The notes beneath the pieces are model-generated. The model searched no databases and had not been told where the DNA came from. It saw nothing but the letters and a program-made list of their open reading frames with translations. From NCBI GenBank assembly GCA_963839175.1, contig CAWIUB010000041.1, positions 1 to 64,000 on the forward strand: 64,000 nucleotides of DNA, given 5' to 3'. Positions 1-9,124 of this stretch are shown one piece after another. The translations under genes were made by a program, and so were the position numbers. The stretch is from CAWIUB01 sp963839175 (lineage in GTDB: Bacteria > Actinomycetota > Actinomycetes > Mycobacteriales > Jatrophihabitantaceae). Numbering within the stretch: position 1 is the stretch's first letter; every line of letters begins with the position of its first letter.

Positions 1-20
1 GACTTCCGCAGTTGGTAGGC
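1..20 (+). repeat. Left terminal inverted repeat of the IS1634-like element
   Basis: GACTTCCGCAGTTGGTAGGC is the inverted counterpart of 5059-5078 (19 of 20 match). Confidence 0.85.
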
Positions 21-147
21 AGATTCGGGCTTGATCGGCGTTGCAGGCCCCGTGTTTGCTGGGGTGTCGTGTCGCAGGACGCGAAAGCCTGTAGGCACAC
101 GATTTTGGGCGTGTCGCTCGACAGCAGCAGCTCTTGCGGCTTGACTG

Positions 148-863
148 GTGGGCATGTACCTGCGGGAGACGCGGCGCACGAACCGGGACGGGTCGGTGGT
201 GCGGTACCTGCAGTTGGCGCACAACGAGCGGCATCCGGACACCGGGGTGTCGACCGCGAAGGTGATCCACAACTTCGGCCGGGCCGAGACGGTGGACCGG
301 GCCGCGCTGGGCAGGCTGGTGTCGTCGATCTCCCGGTTTCTGGACCCGGCCGACGCGGTCGCGGCCGCCTCAGGCGCGGACGTGGAGGTCCTCGACTCGC
401 GCCGGCTGGGCGGGGCGTGGACGCTGGACCGACTGTGGGAGCGGCTGGGCATCGGGGCGGCGCTGCGCACGGCTGCGACCGGCCGCAGGCTGGACGCCGA
501 GCTGGCCGAGCGGGTGGTGTTCGCGATGGTCGCCCAGCGCGCCCTGGAACCCGGCTCGAAGCTGGCCTGCTGCCGGTGGGTGGCCGAGGATGTGGCCATC
601 CCGGGGCTGCCGGCGTTGGGCGACGATCAGGCCTACCGGGGCATGGACTTCCTGCTCGACGCGCTCGAGGAGATCGCCTCGGAGATCTTCGCCTCGGTCG
701 CGCACCTGCTCAACCTGGACCTGGACATCGTGTTCGTCGACACCACCTCCACCTACTGGGAGATCGACGGCGCGGACGAGCTGGCCGACCTCGGCGAGGA
801 TGTCGTCGAGGACGACACCTCCCGCCCGGACGAGTCGGGCACCCGCACCTGGGGCCACAGCAA
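148..863 (+). pseudogene. IS1634-like transposase, N-terminal part (split by insertion)
   Basis: This encodes about 239 residues of a DDE transposase that would move the surrounding IS. The start is GTG 148 or ATG 154. The frame runs into the nested element and stops at 903, so the product lacks the C-terminal catalytic region. Joining 148-863 to 3959-4958 restores one open frame of 571 codons; AA at 862-863 plus G at 3959 form the Lys codon of the GHSK-DHR motif. That perfect restoration marks the insertion point. In the present state no functional transposase can be made unless the nested element excises. Confidence 0.9.
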
Positions 864-899
864 CGTGCTCCGTAGGCACTGCGTCTCCTTCCAGGCGGG

Positions 900-3110
900 C
901 TAGTCGAACAGTCCAGTTTGATCTTTGGTGACGTTGATTCGTAGGCCGTTTCGCTTGCCCTGGCGGACGTGGACGGCGTCGAGCTGGCCGCGTTGGACGC
1001 GATGCAACACGGTCTGGCGGGCCACGCCGAGGGCGTGGGCGGCTTGGTCGAGCGGTAGCCACCCTGCCGGGGTGTCCTCGGTGATCTTGGCGCGGAGTTC
1101 GTCGTCGATGCGGATGCGCCAGGGCGCGCCGGGGGTGGGTTTGACGCCGGTGATGAACCCGTCGGTGAGCCAGCGGTAGACGGTCTCGACGGATACCTCG
1201 AGTTCGGCGGCGGTCTGGCGGACTCCGAGCATGGGCGCATTCTCGCAGTCGGGTGGGACAGTTTCGCTGAAGCAGGCGATGTGGTGGCCGGCGCGGGCGT
1301 TGCAGACCCGCTCGCGGGTGAAGCGCAGCCCGGTGGCGGTGCGGCGGCGTTGCCGGGCGAGGATGGCGGCGATGGCGGTGTCGTCGTAGTGCTCGGCGAG
1401 ACGGCGGATGAGCGCGACGGTGTCCTCGTCGGTGGCCCGGTAGGTGTGTCCTTGCCGGCGCAGCGGCAGCGGGTCGAGTCGGCTGACCGCGCCGCCTTCC
1501 CAGCCGATGCTGGCGTCGACGTGTCCGGCGTGGGTGTCGACGGTGACGGTGACGTCGGTGATCAGGGTGCGGAGCAGCAGTTTGCGGTCCCGGGTGGTGG
1601 TGCTTGGCGCGTCGAAGACGGCGCGCAGGTCGGCACCGGCGCGGGCCAGTAACGCGGCCTCGTCGGGCGAGAGCGGGGTAGGGCGGCGGGCCTGCTGGTC
1701 GGCCAGATCGGCGTCGGCCTGTTCGGCGGCGCGCAGCGCCGCCTCCCAGGCGGCTTCCAGGCTGCGGGCGACCAGCCGGTTCTCCGGTTCGCACGCGTCG
1801 TATTGGCGTCGGGCCCGGTCGGCTTCGTAGCGGGCCTTCTCCGCGGCGGTGCGGAAGACTTCCAGCCGTGACCGCTCGGCCGCCTCGGCCTCGGCGAGCG
1901 CTTTGACCGTCGCGTTCACCGCGGCGGGTTCGAGCACGCGGAACACTTCGGCGAGCACCGCCTCGTCCAGCCCCCGCCCGCCCAGGCCTTGGCATTCGCC
2001 GCGGCCGGTGATCTCGCCTTCGCGTGGGTCGCAGTAGTAGCGGCGGGCCCGGCCGCGCTGCCCGGAGTAGGCGCTGTGCATGCGCCGCCCGCACCGGCCG
2101 CAGCGCAGCAGGCCCTGCAGCAGCGCTTGGCCTTCCCGGGCCGGGCCGCCGCCCTGCCCGGGCAGGCACCGGTTGCGGGTGACCTGGGCGAGGATCTGCT
2201 CGTGCCGCACCCAGGTCACATACGGCTCGTGGTGGTCGTGGATGAGCACCCGCCACTGCTGGCGCGGCATCGTCACCAGCGAGGTGCGCGCCCGACCGTC
2301 CGGTCCGAGCCGGCGAGCGGACTGGCGACGGCCGTAGGCGAACACGCCGGCATAGCTGGGGTTGACCAGCAGATCGTGCACGCCGGTGTAGGTGGGCCGC
2401 ACCCACTCGCTGCGCCCCTGGCCGCGGCGGCGGGGCAGCCGCAGCCCGTCGTCGAGCAGCGACAGCGCCACCTGCCGGATCGAGCCCAGCTCGAAGAACC
2501 GGTCGAACACCGCGGCGATCGCCTCCCGCACCGCCTGGTCCGGACTTTTCACCACCTGCCCGTCCGGTGCGTAGTCGTAGCCGGCCGGCAGGTTGATCCG
2601 CAGCTCGCCCTTGGCCGCCTTGTGCCGAAGCCCGGCGATCAGCCGTCCCTTGATCAAATGCAGCTCGGCCTCGGCGATCGTGCCCTTGAGCCCCAACACC
2701 AGCCGATCGGAGTAGTCGGCCGGGTCGTAGACGCCGTCCGCGTCGCCGATGAGCGTGTCGGTGAGCGCGCACAGGTCCAGCAACGCGTACCAGTCGCTGT
2801 TGCGTCGGGCCAGCCGGGACGCCTCGAGCCCCAAGATCAGCCCGACCTTGCCCAGCGCCACCTCGGCAACCAGCTCCTGGAAGCCTTCCCGGTCGGTGCT
2901 CTCGGCGCCGGACAGTCCCAGGTCGGCGTCGATCACCCGGACCTGCTCGCCCGTCCAGCCCAGCTCCCGCGCCCGATCGGCCAGCTCGTACTGGCGGGCC
3001 AGGCTCTCGGTGTTCACCCGGGTCTGGTGCAGCGTGGACTGCCGCACGTAGATTCGCACCGCCCTGGCCAGGTGACCCGCCTGCACCTTGCCGAGCGCGG
3101 GCCCGCTCAC
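900..3110 (-). CDS. Large serine recombinase with C-terminal HTH domains
   Basis: About 736 residues, far longer than simple resolvases (about 200). The N-terminal resolvase domain starts near residue 18 with YVRQST, whose Ser is the likely nucleophile, and continues with EASRLARR, which supplies catalytic arginines. A recombinase domain, a zinc ribbon (CGRCGRR through a later Cys) and a coiled-coil stretch follow. The last 120 residues hold two excisionase/MerR-like helix-turn-helix segments (RQTAAELEVSVETVYRWL and DQAAHALGVARQTVLHRV). The GTG start at 3110 overlaps the stop of the upstream gene (GTGA), so translation is probably coupled. It should catalyse integration and excision of the element it lies in. 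The stop lies 36 bp from the left boundary. Confidence 0.85.
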   Translation of the reverse strand: MSGPALGKVQAGHLARAVRIYVRQSTLHQTRVNTESLARQYELADRARELGWTGEQVRVIDADLGLSGAESTDREGFQELVAEVALGKVGLILGLEASRLARRNSDWYALLDLCALTDTLIGDADGVYDPADYSDRLVLGLKGTIAEAELHLIKGRLIAGLRHKAAKGELRINLPAGYDYAPDGQVVKSPDQAVREAIAAVFDRFFELGSIRQVALSLLDDGLRLPRRRGQGRSEWVRPTYTGVHDLLVNPSYAGVFAYGRRQSARRLGPDGRARTSLVTMPRQQWRVLIHDHHEPYVTWVRHEQILAQVTRNRCLPGQGGGPAREGQALLQGLLRCGRCGRRMHSAYSGQRGRARRYYCDPREGEITGRGECQGLGGRGLDEAVLAEVFRVLEPAAVNATVKALAEAEAAERSRLEVFRTAAEKARYEADRARRQYDACEPENRLVARSLEAAWEAALRAAEQADADLADQQARRPTPLSPDEAALLARAGADLRAVFDAPSTTTRDRKLLLRTLITDVTVTVDTHAGHVDASIGWEGGAVSRLDPLPLRRQGHTYRATDEDTVALIRRLAEHYDDTAIAAILARQRRRTATGLRFTRERVCNARAGHHIACFSETVPPDCENAPMLGVRQTAAELEVSVETVYRWLTDGFITGVKPTPGAPWRIRIDDELRAKITEDTPAGWLPLDQAAHALGVARQTVLHRVQRGQLDAVHVRQGKRNGLRINVTKDQTGLFD

Positions 3111-3283
3111 CGCGGCACCTGCCCGGATGGCAGCGACCCGGCGCGGATCAACCGGGCCAGCAACATCAGCGCCTGGGCGCGGGCCTGCTCTGGCAGGCCG
3201 TGCCAGATCGCGGCCGGTTCGGCGTGCCGTTCGTCTACCGGCAACACCAACTGCACCGGCGCGGCTATCCTGAGCGCGCGCAT
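3107..3283 (-). CDS. Small conserved partner protein of the serine recombinase
   Basis: A 58-residue product starting at ATG 3283 after a good AGGAGGGAG ribosome binding site. The middle reads LPEQARAQALMLLARLIRAG, a helical segment that I recall from small proteins encoded directly upstream of this kind of recombinase. Its stop overlaps the GTG start of the recombinase. No enzymatic motif is visible. It may help DNA binding or direction of recombination, but that is inference from position only. Confidence 0.6.
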   Translation of the reverse strand: MRALRIAAPVQLVLPVDERHAEPAAIWHGLPEQARAQALMLLARLIRAGSLPSGQVPR

Positions 3284-3432
3284 GGGCTCCCTCCTGTTCT
3301 CGTTGGCGCGAGGTACTGGCGGCGAGCCTATGTGCGTGTTCGGCCCCGAACCGGCAGCCACGCGGCAGCCAGCCGGCGCCAGGCGTCGGCTTCGGCACGC
3401 CGCCTGCGGCGGCCCGGGCTCCGCGGCCAACG

Positions 3433-3627
3433 TCATCGCCGAAGGCGACGGTGTTCGGCCACCCGACAGCGGGTGCTGCAGAACCGACGCGGCCGGCCAC
3501 GGCCGACCAGAGCGACGTGGACCAGGCTGGGGCACCACAACCGTGCACAGCGCAGCAGCAGGCAGTGCGGATGCTGCGGGCACAGCCGTCCCGCGCCGGT
3601 AACGATATTCGCCGCCCGCGTGCTCAC
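3433..3627 (-). CDS. Small Cys-rich, zinc-finger-like protein
   Basis: A 64-residue product. The cysteine pattern is CPQHPHC, later C-x4-WC, then a C-terminal FCSTRCRVAEHRR that looks like a zinc-binding, DNA-contacting tail. The GTG start at 3627 overlaps the stop of the preceding gene (3624) as GTGA, which supports co-translation in the element operon. Function unknown; a zinc-dependent DNA-binding accessory factor is plausible. The ORF can be extended upstream, but the overlap argues for this short form. Confidence 0.55.
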   Translation of the reverse strand: MSTRAANIVTGAGRLCPQHPHCLLLRCARLWCPSLVHVALVGRGRPRRFCSTRCRVAEHRRLRR

Positions 3628-3908
3628 CGCGCCGTCTCCCGCGCCGTGTCCGAGCGCGCCGCGCGTGCCGACAACGCCGCAAGCAGCCCCAGCAGCCGGC
3701 GCGTCCCCTCGATGGATACCGTGCTGCCACCGGCCCGAGCAACCGTCACCGGTGCCGCGGACAGCACATCGGTGTCCTCGACCGGCACCGAGCACACCCC
3801 ACCATCGGGCAGCACGACGACCAGCCAGATCCGTCCGTAACGGCGATACACGTGCCGAGCCCGCAACGCTTTCCCGGCCAGCGGATGCGACGACGCGGTG
3901 ATCCGCAC
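3624..3908 (-). CDS. DUF5372-like small protein of the recombinase element
   Basis: About 94 residues from GTG 3908; the frame stays open further upstream into the host IS, so the start is a choice. It contains HPLAGKALRARHVYRRYGRI followed by LVVVLPDGG, the arrangement I associate with DUF5372-type proteins found beside serine recombinases. It is the first gene of the element operon and its upstream end reaches within 50 bp of the right boundary. Role unknown; a DNA-binding accessory function for recombination is a guess. Confidence 0.55.
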   Translation of the reverse strand: MRITASSHPLAGKALRARHVYRRYGRIWLVVVLPDGGVCSVPVEDTDVLSAAPVTVARAGGSTVSIEGTRRLLGLLAALSARAARSDTARETAR

Positions 3909-3958
3909 CTGCGCCGGCAGGCGGGCGCGGACATGGTGCAGTGTGACGCCAACTCCAA

Positions 3959-4958
3959 GGACCACCGGGCGGACCTGCCGCAGGTGATCATCGCTATGGC
4001 GGTCACCCGCGACGGGATTCCGGTGCGCTGCTGGACCTTCCCCGGCAACACCGGTGACCAGCCGATCATCCGCCGGATCAAGGACGACCTGGGCGGGTGG
4101 GGGCTGCGCCGGCTGGTCTGGGTCGCCGACCGCGGCTTCGCCTCCGCCGCCAACCGGGCCTACCTGACCCGCGGCGGCGGGCACTACATCCACGCCGAGA
4201 AACTGCGCCACACCAACCACCAGGCCGCCGACGCGCTGGCCCGCCCCGGCCGGTACAAGACCGTCGCCGGCAACCTGCGCGTCAAGGAAGTCACCGTCGG
4301 CGGCGACGGGGCACGCGCGCAACGCTTCGTCGTCTGCCACAACCCCGACGCCGCCAAGCGTGACACCGAGGTGCGCGCCCGCCTCGTGAACCACCTGCGC
4401 GGGTTGATCGACGGCTCCGACGCGTGGAGCGCGCGCCGCCGTGACGAGCTGGTCGGCTCGCTGAAGACCAAGCCCGGGCTGCGCCGCTACCTGCGCCGCA
4501 CCCGCTCCGGGCTGCTACGCATCGACCAGGCCGCCGTCCAGCGCGAGGCCCACCTGGACGGCAAATGGCTGCTCCGCACCAGCGACCAGACCCTCACCCC
4601 CGACGACCTCGCCGCCGCCTACAAGCAACTCGTCGCCGTCGAAGCCGGCTGGCGCGACATGAAAACCTCGCTGCGGCTGCGGCCAGTGTTCCACTACCGC
4701 GAGGACCGCATCCGCGCCCACATCCAACTGTGCTGGCTCGCCCTGCTGCTCATCCGCGCCGTCGAGAACGCGGTCGGCGACACCTGGCGCAACGTGCGTC
4801 ACGAACTCGACCGCATGCACCAGGTCACCCTCGCCACCGCCCACGGCACCCTCGCACAACGCTCCGTCCTCACCCCCGACCAGCGGGCCACCCTCACCGC
4901 CCTCGACCTGCCCGAGCCACCCCGGTTCTTCGACTTCACCGCCCCCACCGGCCACTGA
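3959..4958 (+). pseudogene. IS1634-like transposase, C-terminal catalytic part
   Basis: About 332 residues downstream of the insertion point. It begins with the second half of the conserved motif (DHRADLPQ), then VADRGFAS, typical of the second DDE aspartate block, and ends with a region containing EAGWRDMKTSLRLRPVFHYRE, which carries the final catalytic Glu (YREDRI block). The frame continues upstream only into the nested element. It has no start codon of its own that would give a functional enzyme. The stop TGA at 4956-4958 is followed by about 100 bp to the IS end. Confidence 0.85.
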
Positions 4959-5058
4959 CCAGCATCACCGCTGCAAGTACCCGCGGCGTAGTAACACGCC
5001 TCGATCACCACCAACCCGCTCCGGCCCAGCAAACACCGGCCCTCCCGCGCCTACGCGT

Positions 5059-5078
5059 GCCTACCATCTGCGGAAGTC
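5059..5078 (-). repeat. Right terminal inverted repeat of the IS1634-like element
   Basis: GCCTACCATCTGCGGAAGTC; reverse complement of 1-20 with one mismatch. Confidence 0.85.
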
Positions 5079-5108
5079 GGGTCTGACCGACGCCCGGCGA
5101 ACCGCGGG

Positions 5109-5966
5109 CTAGATCTCGCTGGTACGGATGTACAGCGTCTGCCGGGCCACGCTCGCCAGTTGGGCAATCTCGGCGACGCTGGCCGTCAGGTAAGAGAACA
5201 ATCTGGTCAACGGGATCGGTTGAACGCTGACAGCAGCGCTTGCGGCCGCGACCTGCTCGAGCAGCCTAGCCGCAGGCGTCTGGCCGAGATCGATGTCGCC
5301 GTTGGGGGTGGTTACGATGATCCCGCCATCGGACGTGTGCCAGCCCTGTACGCGCACCTGGTCCAGAATGATCGGTCCGTGCTGGCTGAGCAGCAGCCCG
5401 TCCAACGTAGCGTCGACCTGCGCGGCGGAATGGGCCAGCACGCTCACCGCCGAACCGGCCGGGACGAAGCCGCGGATCACCCGGCCAGTGCTCTGCGCGA
5501 CGACCGCGACGCCGAGTTCGCTGCTACGCCGGCAGGCCGCGGCAGCCAGTTTCGCCTCCCAGCCAAGCTCGGGCACGTGCTTCGGATCGACGTGTCCCAG
5601 CCGCGAACGCAGCACGGGCAGTCTCGGCGCGCGGATATGCCGCTCGGCCCAGTCGACGAAGGCCCAGACCGTCGCGGCGTCGCCGACGGCCCGCTCGTTC
5701 GCCCATTGGGCCCGCCACCGGCGGTAGGTTTCGAAGGCCTCGGTCGGTGTCACCAGTTGCTCGTCGGGGCCCGGTCGCGGGCCGAACTGCCAGTCGACCA
5801 CCTGGCCGTCTCGACCGTGAACGGGTTCAGCGAGGTACTGCACTTCCGCCGGGAGTTCCGTGGGCAGGGGCCGGATGTAGAACATCAGCCAGACGGTGCG
5901 CGGGCCGGGGTGGACGAGCACGCCGCTGGTCGCTCGCTGGTCGATGCCGTGAGTCGCGGTCATCAT
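5109..5966 (-). CDS. Protein of unknown function (285 aa)
   Basis: The start is ATG 5966, the first of two adjacent ATGs, preceded by GGGGAGACAACC. The longer open frame to 6242 reads out of the divergent thioesterase gene and lacks a ribosome site. I do not recognise a family. The middle (about residues 60-130) is rich in Trp and Arg and contains WRAQWANERAVGDAATVWAF, and the C-terminus (SVAEIAQLASVARQTLYIRTSEI) resembles a short HTH-like or regulatory helix pair. No signal peptide or membrane segment is seen. It is divergent from the thioesterase gene at 6130. Confidence 0.6.
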   Translation of the reverse strand: MMTATHGIDQRATSGVLVHPGPRTVWLMFYIRPLPTELPAEVQYLAEPVHGRDGQVVDWQFGPRPGPDEQLVTPTEAFETYRRWRAQWANERAVGDAATVWAFVDWAERHIRAPRLPVLRSRLGHVDPKHVPELGWEAKLAAAACRRSSELGVAVVAQSTGRVIRGFVPAGSAVSVLAHSAAQVDATLDGLLLSQHGPIILDQVRVQGWHTSDGGIIVTTPNGDIDLGQTPAARLLEQVAAASAAVSVQPIPLTRLFSYLTASVAEIAQLASVARQTLYIRTSEI

Positions 5967-6129
5967 GCTGGTTGTCTCCCCTGCGAATGAACGTTGACCG
6001 ACGCGGGCCCGCTCGACTCCCATCTTGTCGCATCTTGCGTCCGCACGGGTGCCCGGCGACAGCCCAATTGTGTCGCACCCGTCCGAACTCCTGCCGGAGC
6101 CTCGCCGAGCCTCGGCTACCGTCTGGCGG

Positions 6130-6654
6130 GTGAGTGAGTCCGTCGCAGAGACGCCCGGTCCGTGGGGAGAGCCGCGGTCCAAGACCATCACCTGGTACGA
6201 CCCCCTCGTTGGAGCGGCCGCGGCTCCGACGATGCCGGGCATCGACTACCTGCGGGCGATGGCCGAGGGCCGGTACCCACCGCCGCCGATCGCCGCCCAC
6301 TTCGGCTTCCAGATGACTCGGCTCGAGCCCGGCGACGTCGAATTCACCGCCGAGCCGGACGAATCCGCCTACAACCCGGTCGGCGTGGTTCACGGCGGCT
6401 TTGTGTGCACGCTGCTCGACTCGGTGATTGGCTGCGCGGTGCACAGTACCCTCCCGGCGGGCACCGGCTGGACGAGCCTGGAAATCAAGGTCAACTACCT
6501 GCGTCCCCTCCGCGCGACGAGCGGTGAGCTTCGGGCGCACGGCTGGGTGACTCGGCCCGGGCGCCGCGTGGCCTTCGCCGAGGGGGACGTCCGGGATTCG
6601 GCCGGGAAACTGGTCGCCACGGCGTCAAGCAGCTGCCTGGTCATGACGCTCTAA
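6130..6654 (+). CDS. PaaI-like hotdog-fold thioesterase
   Basis: A 174-residue product from GTG 6130. The region VVHGGFVCTLLDSVIGCAVHS is the hallmark of PaaI/YdiI-type hotdog acyl-CoA thioesterases, in which the HGG loop and the following Asp position the thioester. A TSLEIKVNYLRPL strand and a C-terminal FAEGDVRDSAGKLVATASS strand complete the fold. Such enzymes hydrolyse aromatic or short acyl-CoAs in the cytoplasm; the substrate cannot be read from sequence. The frame opens earlier (6025), but that extension lies over the promoter region of the divergent gene. Confidence 0.85.
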   Translation: MSESVAETPGPWGEPRSKTITWYDPLVGAAAAPTMPGIDYLRAMAEGRYPPPPIAAHFGFQMTRLEPGDVEFTAEPDESAYNPVGVVHGGFVCTLLDSVIGCAVHSTLPAGTGWTSLEIKVNYLRPLRATSGELRAHGWVTRPGRRVAFAEGDVRDSAGKLVATASSSCLVMTL

Positions 6655-6657
6655 CCT

Positions 6658-6702
6658 ATCGCCCTGACCCATCGCCCTGACCCATCGCCCTGACCCATCG
6701 CC
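6658..6702. repeat. 13-bp tandem repeat, about 3.5 copies
   Basis: The unit ATCGCCCTGACCC is repeated three times without error, followed by six further bases. It lies between the thioesterase gene and the oxidoreductase gene. It has no obvious secondary structure and is probably a slippage repeat. Confidence 0.9.
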
Positions 6703-6762
6703 ATTGCCGCGCCTGCACGTCGAGCCTACGGTCGAATCAGCGGCGGTCGAGGGGATGAAGCG

Positions 6763-9060
6763 ATGCCTGAGCGCGGGGCGCCGGAGCACGACGTCGACGA
6801 CAGCCGGCTTGACGTCGGCAAACCAAAGACCTCGACGGCGGGCCTGCCGGGTGTGCTGCACGCCATGCAGCACACCTTGCAGGAGGCCGGCGCGGTGCGC
6901 ACGGCGCGCATCCTGCGCCGCATCAACCAGAAGGACGGCTTCGACTGCATGTCCTGCGCGTGGCCGGACCCGCCCGAGCGGGCACGGGTGGGCTTCTGCG
7001 AGAACGGCGCGAAGGCCGTCGCCTGGGAGGCTGACCGCAAACGCGTCGACACGTCGTTCTGGACCGAGCACTCGCTCAGCGATCTGGCCGAGCGAAGCGA
7101 GTACTGGCTCGGCCAGCAGGGCCGGCTCACCGAGCCGGTGTACAAGCCTGCCGGCAGCGACCACTACCAGCCGATCGGCTGGGACGACGCGTTCGACGTC
7201 GTCGCCCGCGAGCTCAACGCCCTGGACGACCCGAACGACGCGATCTTCTACACCTCGGGCCGGACCAGCAACGAAGCCGCCTACATGTACCAGCTGTTCG
7301 TGCGCTGTTTCGGCACGAACAACCTGCCCGACTGCTCGAACATGTGCCACGAGTCGACGAGCGTCGCGCTCGCGGAGACGATCGGCATCGGCAAGGCCAG
7401 CGTCAGCTACCACGACTTCGCGCAGGCCGACCTGATCGTCATCATGGGCCAGAACCCCGGCACCAACCACCCGCGCATGCTCATCGCCCTGGAGGAAGCG
7501 AAGCGGCACGGCGCCACGATCGTCGCGATCAACCCGCTGCCCGAGGCGGGATTCCAGCGATTCAAGAACCCGCAGCGTCCCCGCGGACTGGTCGGCGGGG
7601 GCATCGAGCTCGCCGATCAGTTCCTGCACATCCGGGTCGGCGGCGACATGGCGCTGCTGCAGGCGGTATCCAAGCGGGTGCTGGCGGCGGAGGCGGCCGC
7701 GCCCGGAACCGTGCTGGACCGGCGGTTCCTCGCCGAGAGCACCGCCGGACTGGACGCGTTCGCCGAGCATCTCGGCGAGCTGGCCGAGTCGGACGTGCTC
7801 AAGGCGACCGCCTTGACGAGCGCCGCGATCGACGAGCTGGCGCAACGCTACATCGCGTCGAACCGAACGATCGTCTGCTGGGCCATGGGGCTCACGCAGC
7901 AGAAGGCGGCGGTGGCGACGATCCGCGAGATCGTCAATCTGCAGGCCCTGCGCGGCAACGTCGGCCGGCCCGGCGCGGGGTTCGCGCCGATCCGAGGGCA
8001 CAGCAACGTGCAGGGCGACCGGACGATGGGCATCTGGGAGAGGCCCCGGCCGGCCTTCCTCGACGCGCTCGAGAGTGAGTTCGGCTTCACCATGCCGAGG
8101 GCGGACGGGTACGACGTGGTCGACTCGATCCGCGCGATGCGCGACGGCCGGGCCCAGGTGTTCTTCGCGCTCGGCGGCAACTTCGTCTCGGCGGTGTCGG
8201 ACACCCCGGTGGCCGAGGCGGCGCTGCGCACCACGCGGCTCTCCGTCCAGGTGTCGACCAAGCTCAACCGCTCGCACGCCGTCCCCGGCCAGCAGGCGCT
8301 GATCCTTCCCACGCTCGGCCGCACCGAGCTCGACGAGCAGGCGAGCGGCCCGCAGTTCGTCAGCGTCGAGGACACCGTGTGCGCGGTGCATCCCTCGCGG
8401 GGACGGCTCGCACCTGCGTCGCCGCGGCTGCGCAGCGAGGTGGCGATCGTGTGCGGCCTGGCCGCCCGCACGCTTGGCGATCGGGCACCCGTCGACTGGC
8501 TGTCCTACGTCGACGACTACGACCGGATCCGGGAGCGGATCTCGCGCACAGTGCCCGGCTGCGCGGATTACAACCGCAAGATCCGGCAAGACGGCGGATT
8601 CGTGCTGCCGCACGCGCCACGCGACTCGCGCACCTTCCCGACGGCAAGCGGACGACTCGAGATCACCGTCAACGAGCTGGAATGGCCCCGGGTGCCCGCC
8701 GGGCGGCTGCTGCTGCAGACCGTCCGCTCGCACGACCAGTTCAACACCACGATCTACGGCCTGGACGACCGCTACCGAGGCGTCCGGCGGGGGCGGCGCG
8801 TGGTCTTCGTGCACGCCGCCGATCTGGTCGAGTTGGGTTTCACGGATGGCGACCACGTCGACATCCACTCCGAGTGGGCCGACGGGGTCGACCGGCACGT
8901 CGACGGCTTCCGCGTCGTCGCGTTCCCGACGGCGCGGGGCTGCGCGGCCGCCTACTTCCCGGAGACGAACCCGCTCGTGCCGCTGGACAGCCAGGCCGAA
9001 CGCAGCGGCACGCCAACGTCCAAGGCGGTCGTCGTGCGACTGGAAGTCGCCGCGCGATAG
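6763..9060 (+). CDS. FdhF/YdeP-family molybdopterin oxidoreductase
   Basis: A 765-residue protein from ATG 6763 with GAGGGG upstream. N-terminal DCMSC (Cys62, Cys65) and GFCENGAK (Cys79) give a three-Cys iron-sulfur signature as in the YdeP/formate-dehydrogenase-alpha-like group. The molybdopterin domain follows (SGRTSNEAAYMYQ, MGQNPGTNHPRM), then the C-terminal dinucleotide-binding domain (NPLVPLDSQAERSGTPTSK). It is a cytoplasmic redox enzyme; members are linked to acid resistance or formate oxidation, but the substrate of this branch is not established. No partner subunit or fdhD lies next to it. Confidence 0.88.
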   Translation: MPERGAPEHDVDDSRLDVGKPKTSTAGLPGVLHAMQHTLQEAGAVRTARILRRINQKDGFDCMSCAWPDPPERARVGFCENGAKAVAWEADRKRVDTSFWTEHSLSDLAERSEYWLGQQGRLTEPVYKPAGSDHYQPIGWDDAFDVVARELNALDDPNDAIFYTSGRTSNEAAYMYQLFVRCFGTNNLPDCSNMCHESTSVALAETIGIGKASVSYHDFAQADLIVIMGQNPGTNHPRMLIALEEAKRHGATIVAINPLPEAGFQRFKNPQRPRGLVGGGIELADQFLHIRVGGDMALLQAVSKRVLAAEAAAPGTVLDRRFLAESTAGLDAFAEHLGELAESDVLKATALTSAAIDELAQRYIASNRTIVCWAMGLTQQKAAVATIREIVNLQALRGNVGRPGAGFAPIRGHSNVQGDRTMGIWERPRPAFLDALESEFGFTMPRADGYDVVDSIRAMRDGRAQVFFALGGNFVSAVSDTPVAEAALRTTRLSVQVSTKLNRSHAVPGQQALILPTLGRTELDEQASGPQFVSVEDTVCAVHPSRGRLAPASPRLRSEVAIVCGLAARTLGDRAPVDWLSYVDDYDRIRERISRTVPGCADYNRKIRQDGGFVLPHAPRDSRTFPTASGRLEITVNELEWPRVPAGRLLLQTVRSHDQFNTTIYGLDDRYRGVRRGRRVVFVHAADLVELGFTDGDHVDIHSEWADGVDRHVDGFRVVAFPTARGCAAAYFPETNPLVPLDSQAERSGTPTSKAVVVRLEVAAR

Positions 9061-9124
9061 CCAGCTTGCGGATCGCTGAGCCGACTACCCGGCGGGCTCA
9101 GCGTCGCGTGCTTTGATGCAGATC

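Larger units (their letters stand above)
864..3958 (-). mobile_element. Serine-recombinase mobile element inserted in the IS transposase gene
   Basis: The element is 3,095 bp and bounded by an AA dinucleotide on each side (862-863 and 3957-3958), as expected for strand exchange by a serine recombinase over a 2-bp core. No long terminal inverted repeats are visible. All four genes point left and are tightly packed with GTGA overlaps: a DUF5372-like protein, a small zinc-finger protein, a 58-residue protein and the 736-residue recombinase. The insertion point is the codon pair Ser-Lys of a conserved transposase motif. Boundaries follow from restoration of the transposase frame. The functional class is inferred from the recombinase. 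Confidence 0.85.
1..5078 (+). mobile_element. IS1634-like insertion sequence, interrupted by a second mobile element
   Basis: The first 20 bases match, as an inverted repeat, the 20 bases at 5059-5078 with one mismatch. Between them lies one transposase gene in two pieces (148-863 and 3959-4958). After subtracting the nested 3,095 bp element the IS is about 1,983 bp. The true outer end may extend a few bases left of the window. The right end lies only 31 bp from the stop codon of the next gene (5109), so the IS landed just downstream of that gene. A target duplication cannot be checked because the left flank is outside the window. The family call rests on the protein: N-terminal region, DDE-type core, and a GHSK-DHR motif. 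Confidence 0.85.

Noticed and set aside
370..2772. 800-codon open frame on the minus strand
   Set aside because: Shadow frame of the recombinase; Arg/Pro/Ala-rich, no domains. The recombinase reads in another frame.
1989..3602. 537-codon plus-strand open frame over the recombinase operon
   Set aside because: Antisense of the real genes; composition typical of high-GC shadow frames.
6658..6702. Short tandem array considered as CRISPR
   Set aside because: Unit 13 bp without spacers; simple slippage repeat.
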